A stretch of DNA of 64,000 nucleotides, from contig BCHH01000001.1 of NCBI GenBank assembly GCA_001599595.1, positions 1,081,935 to 1,145,934 on the forward strand. The letters are read 5' to 3'. Below are positions 61,430 through 64,000 of the stretch, one piece after another. Source of the stretch: Beverwykella pulmonaria (Eukaryota > Ascomycota > Dothideomycetes > Pleosporales > Melanommataceae). Both the position numbers and the translations under genes were made by a program. Numbering within the stretch: position 1 is the stretch's first letter; each line of letters opens with the position of its first letter. The notes beneath the pieces are model-generated. The model saw nothing but the letters and a program-made list of their open reading frames with translations, did no database searches and had not been told where the DNA came from.

Positions 61430-61897
61430 CTACAGCTTAGCCTTCACCTTCCCTGCCTCCCATTTCCCGTCTCCCTCAAACCGATACAAAACCTCCCCGA
61501 AATCCCCAGCGGCAAACACATACAACCACCTCAATTGCTCCTCTCCCTCTCTATTCACGACCCCGTGCAGCGCATCTCCTGGGATATACACTACGCTCCC
61601 CTTCTTGACCTCGTACTCCTTCCCTTCTACCTCCACTATTCCTTTCCCCTCTATTACGTAGTATATTTCAGCGTGCGTATGCTGATGGAGAGCGAGATAC
61701 CCGCCGTTGGGCTTACAACACGCGATTCCAGTGACGAATGTATCAGTCGGCGTCTTAGAGGAGGAGATGAGGGTCTTCCATGTCACATCTCCAGGACTGG
61801 CAGTATTTGGAGGTGCTGGAGGGAAGCTTTCGATGGGCGCAGCAGCAATGGTGGGAGCATGGAGGATAGTAGGTGTGGTGAGCCGGGGTGAGGACAT
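61430..61897 (-). CDS. Single-domain cupin protein
   Basis: A single exon of 155 residues. Cupin motif 1 is present as HQHTHAEIYYVIEGKG (two or three His plus Glu as metal ligands) and motif 2 as PGDALHGVVN. The fold is a small metal-binding beta-barrel, probably cytosolic; no signal peptide is seen. Cupins of this size include dioxygenases, isomerases and DMSP-lyase-like enzymes, and I cannot choose. The last codon abuts repeat copy R4, so the C terminus may have been altered by the insertion, although VKAKL is a plausible end. Confidence 0.85.
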   Translation of the reverse strand: MSSPRLTTPTILHAPTIAAAPIESFPPAPPNTASPGDVTWKTLISSSKTPTDTFVTGIACCKPNGGYLALHQHTHAEIYYVIEGKGIVEVEGKEYEVKKGSVVYIPGDALHGVVNREGEEQLRWLYVFAAGDFGEVLYRFEGDGKWEAGKVKAKL

Positions 61898-62590
61898 GGT
61901 CGTCCTTTGCGAGATGTCTGATGTTAAAGTCAGAAATTACCTACGACGCATACATATTTGACAAGTTTGAATCGATCAATGTACCGGATATGTTTTGATT
62001 CAAAGTTTGAATTGTCGAGTATAGGTTGCTTTGTGGGGTATCAGAGCGTGGAATCGATTCGGAAGTTGGACTTGAAGGCTTTTAACCACGTTGGTGGACA
62101 TTGTTGAGATACTCAAAATGCTTTTGATATAGCAAATCGCGATCCATGTTGTTGTGCACCACCCATTGAGGGGTAACCACTGAGGGGTAGCTTTGTAGAT
62201 AAAGGGATCCATACCCCAATTCCCTACTAGGCTCGCCGATGGGACTATCATACTGAATTTGGCAAGCTTCTATCTGAAAACGTTCTGTATTACACATCCC
62301 CACGCTCCCACGTCCAAAGAGTATCACAAGGGTGCATGGTACATGGTACATGGATACAGGTAGAGGATAGAGGCATCAACTATGCTTTACTACACCTGAT
62401 TGTCATCTGCTAGCATTGCTTTTGCATTCCTTTTAGATCCTCTTGAAAGACGCCTGGTATTCTCCTCGGAGCACGGCGCGCGATTGATATCCTGCAAAGT
62501 CTACCCAGTTTCTAAATCTCCCTACCACTGTAAATGCTGTCGCGACCGTCTAAGAACGCCATTCTATGCTACTAGGATCGCAATTGCGAT
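61898..62590. other. Spacer between cupin and NAR1 genes
   Basis: Upstream region of the cupin gene and downstream region of NAR1. Only short frames; nothing supported. Confidence 0.5.
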
Positions 62591-64000
62591 TTACCATCCG
62601 CCCCCAAGACTGCTGGCAAGCCCAGCTACCCGCTCAACGTCACTCTGTTTCTTCTTTCCCACATCGCTTTCGACCTTGCGGTACGATGTGTAGAGTAGCT
62701 TTTGTGTCTCTACGCCTGTCATCTCTGACCAGTGGGACAGCATGTCCCGGACATACTGCCTCGATATACCGTTGACGACGATATCTCCGGTGCCATTGAC
62801 CCCATTCGTTGTAGTTCTATCCGCGTCTTTCATATCCTGGTCTCCGTCCCCATCCACGCTCTCTCCGTCTGATGCTGAAAAGTACGCCTCATCTACTCTC
62901 GCTAGCCACTCTTTCTGCTCCTTCGGCCCTGGCCTTGACGAAACGACGTCCCCATTCACGGCCCGTACTCCCTCTGCAGCTCTCACTTGCTCCACCTCTA
63001 CAACCTTAACTTGTCCACCACCATTGGTGCATCCGCCCGGACATGCCATGACTTCCACATACGCATAATCCCTCACACTCTCTCCTGCCGCTACACCATT
63101 GGCCACAGGCCGCCGGCTCACACCCCCCTTCGCGCCAGGCATTCTGCTAATTTTCACGGGCTTCAGACGTCGCACGAGATTCTGAATATTGCGGAATCCG
63201 TAGAATCGTGCCATCTTTATGATTGTCTCGGAGCCCCGCATGAGCGAGTACTCTACCACGTCAGCATTTCTCCCCCTGGACACGGATATTGAGGACCCTG
63301 GATGTTGCGCCTGGTATGTTTGTAAGATGCGGTATAAATAGCCTCCCGACGAGCCTGCCACGGGGTCTTGGTTCTTCCGGCGTGTTGGTGGAAAGAGGAA
63401 AGCGTCGAGCTTCGGGTCGGGGAAAGGCGTTCGCTGCGAGGACGAGAGCGGCGTTCGCGGGAGGGAGGAGAAGGAGATGTTGCGGGCGGTAGCGAGGTGA
63501 AGCAGTTCGCGTCCTGTAATCACGCAGTCGACATCCCGAACAGGGTCTTGCGAGGAATCGTGTTGAGGAAGCCAGGCCGTGGAAGTGAGCTCACTGCGAC
63601 TCGCTTCGAGCTTCTTGTCGAAGCACGGCATGATGGCCACGTGCCATATCTGCGAGGGCGAGATGTGATAGCGGTTGCTGAGGACGGACTTTATGAGGGT
63701 TCCGGCCAAGGCTTGTGGAGACTTCAACCGCGAGAGGTGAGGAAGGACGTAAGGATGTGTCTTTTCGGCGTAGCATATCCAGCCTGGACATGCGGATGTG
63801 AGGATGGGTTGCTTCGGCATGGTATCCATTGCGCCTTCGGACCCAGGTGGAGATGTGATTCCTGAGGCGTCGGGAGAGAGCGCTGTGGCGACTTCTTCTG
63901 CTGCTGCTACAAGGCAAGCTTCGCGGACTACATTTGTGTCGATGACCCAGGTGAAGTCGCTGCCATGGGTGCCGCCCGTTTTGAGGCCCGTAGGGCCGCT
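62591..64000 (-). CDS. nar1: NAR1 cytosolic Fe-S assembly factor, 5' part beyond the window
   Basis: The frame is open from the right edge to the stop at 62591, giving 469 residues of an incomplete protein. It is related to iron-only hydrogenases. Visible cluster ligands include TSACPGWICYAEK, MPCFDKKLEA and the C-terminal MACPGGCTNGGGQ, which together hold the H-cluster-like 4Fe-4S site. NAR1 works with the CIA targeting complex to deliver 4Fe-4S clusters to cytosolic and nuclear proteins and is generally essential. The N-terminal Cys residues of the second cluster lie outside the window. A Ser/Asp-rich insertion near the C terminus is typical of filamentous fungi. An internal ATG at 63829 should not be taken as the start because conserved sequence continues upstream. 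Confidence 0.93.
   Translation of the reverse strand, partial: SGPTGLKTGGTHGSDFTWVIDTNVVREACLVAAAEEVATALSPDASGITSPPGSEGAMDTMPKQPILTSACPGWICYAEKTHPYVLPHLSRLKSPQALAGTLIKSVLSNRYHISPSQIWHVAIMPCFDKKLEASRSELTSTAWLPQHDSSQDPVRDVDCVITGRELLHLATARNISFSSLPRTPLSSSQRTPFPDPKLDAFLFPPTRRKNQDPVAGSSGGYLYRILQTYQAQHPGSSISVSRGRNADVVEYSLMRGSETIIKMARFYGFRNIQNLVRRLKPVKISRMPGAKGGVSRRPVANGVAAGESVRDYAYVEVMACPGGCTNGGGQVKVVEVEQVRAAEGVRAVNGDVVSSRPGPKEQKEWLARVDEAYFSASDGESVDGDGDQDMKDADRTTTNGVNGTGDIVVNGISRQYVRDMLSHWSEMTGVETQKLLYTSYRKVESDVGKKKQSDVERVAGLASSLGGGW

Noticed and set aside
1..64000. Bacterial-type operons, CRISPR array, rRNA
   Set aside because: No regularly spaced direct repeats, no ribosome binding sites and no rRNA-like sequence; introns show the DNA is eukaryotic.

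Overview
The window is nuclear DNA of a filamentous ascomycete (Pezizomycotina; a Dothideomycete-like fungus is my guess, not shown). The basis is intron-bearing genes whose introns are about 45-70 nt with GTRNGT donors, CTAAC/CTGAC branch sites and YAG acceptors; long gene-free stretches; and typical fungal families (Ime2-type kinase, DENN/AEX-3 protein, endopolyphosphatase, Zn2Cys6 regulator, Helo-like/NACHT NTPase, DUF7924). I rebuilt the exons by hand from splice signals. The joined reading frames of all multi-exon models close exactly in phase. ATG starts were checked on the DNA; several longer open frames begin only at TTG or GTG and were trimmed. Layout, left part (0-45.4 kb, conserved housekeeping genes separated by large gene-poor gaps): a weak ORF at 0.3-0.9 kb; Ime2-like meiotic kinase (minus, 3.4-5.9 kb); an 8.3 kb GC-rich to mixed interval with possible spliced transcripts; a 1726-residue kinesin (minus, 14.2-19.6 kb); another 8.4 kb gap, partly AT-rich, with a 13-G run; Bcd1-type box C/D snoRNP assembly factor (minus, 28.1-29.5 kb); DENN-domain protein (plus, 31.8-34.7 kb); GPI-type GH16 glycosidase (plus, 36.0-37.2 kb); dipeptidyl peptidase III (plus, 37.7-39.9 kb); a fungal polytopic membrane protein (minus, 40.1-42.3 kb); and vacuolar endopolyphosphatase Ppn1 (minus, 43.0-45.4 kb). 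Right part (46-61.4 kb, accessory): a NACHT NTPase, a DUF7924 gene broken by one TGA, a divergent Zn2Cys6 regulator/MFS exporter pair sharing a 263 bp promoter with a CGG-GA-CCG inverted repeat, a METTL7-like methyltransferase, and a decayed Tc1/mariner-type transposon. Four copies of a dispersed repeat (about 75-400 bp) are interspersed here and were not seen in the left part. Conserved sequence resumes with a cupin protein and NAR1, which runs off the right edge. How the genes may work together: the regulator, exporter and methyltransferase look like a small specialised-metabolism or detoxification module without a recognisable backbone enzyme, lying in a repeat-bounded island beside an NLR-like gene. 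The left genes have unrelated cellular roles (meiosis and development, microtubule transport, snoRNP biogenesis, membrane traffic, wall remodelling, peptide turnover, polyphosphate turnover). No tRNA, rRNA or CRISPR array was found.
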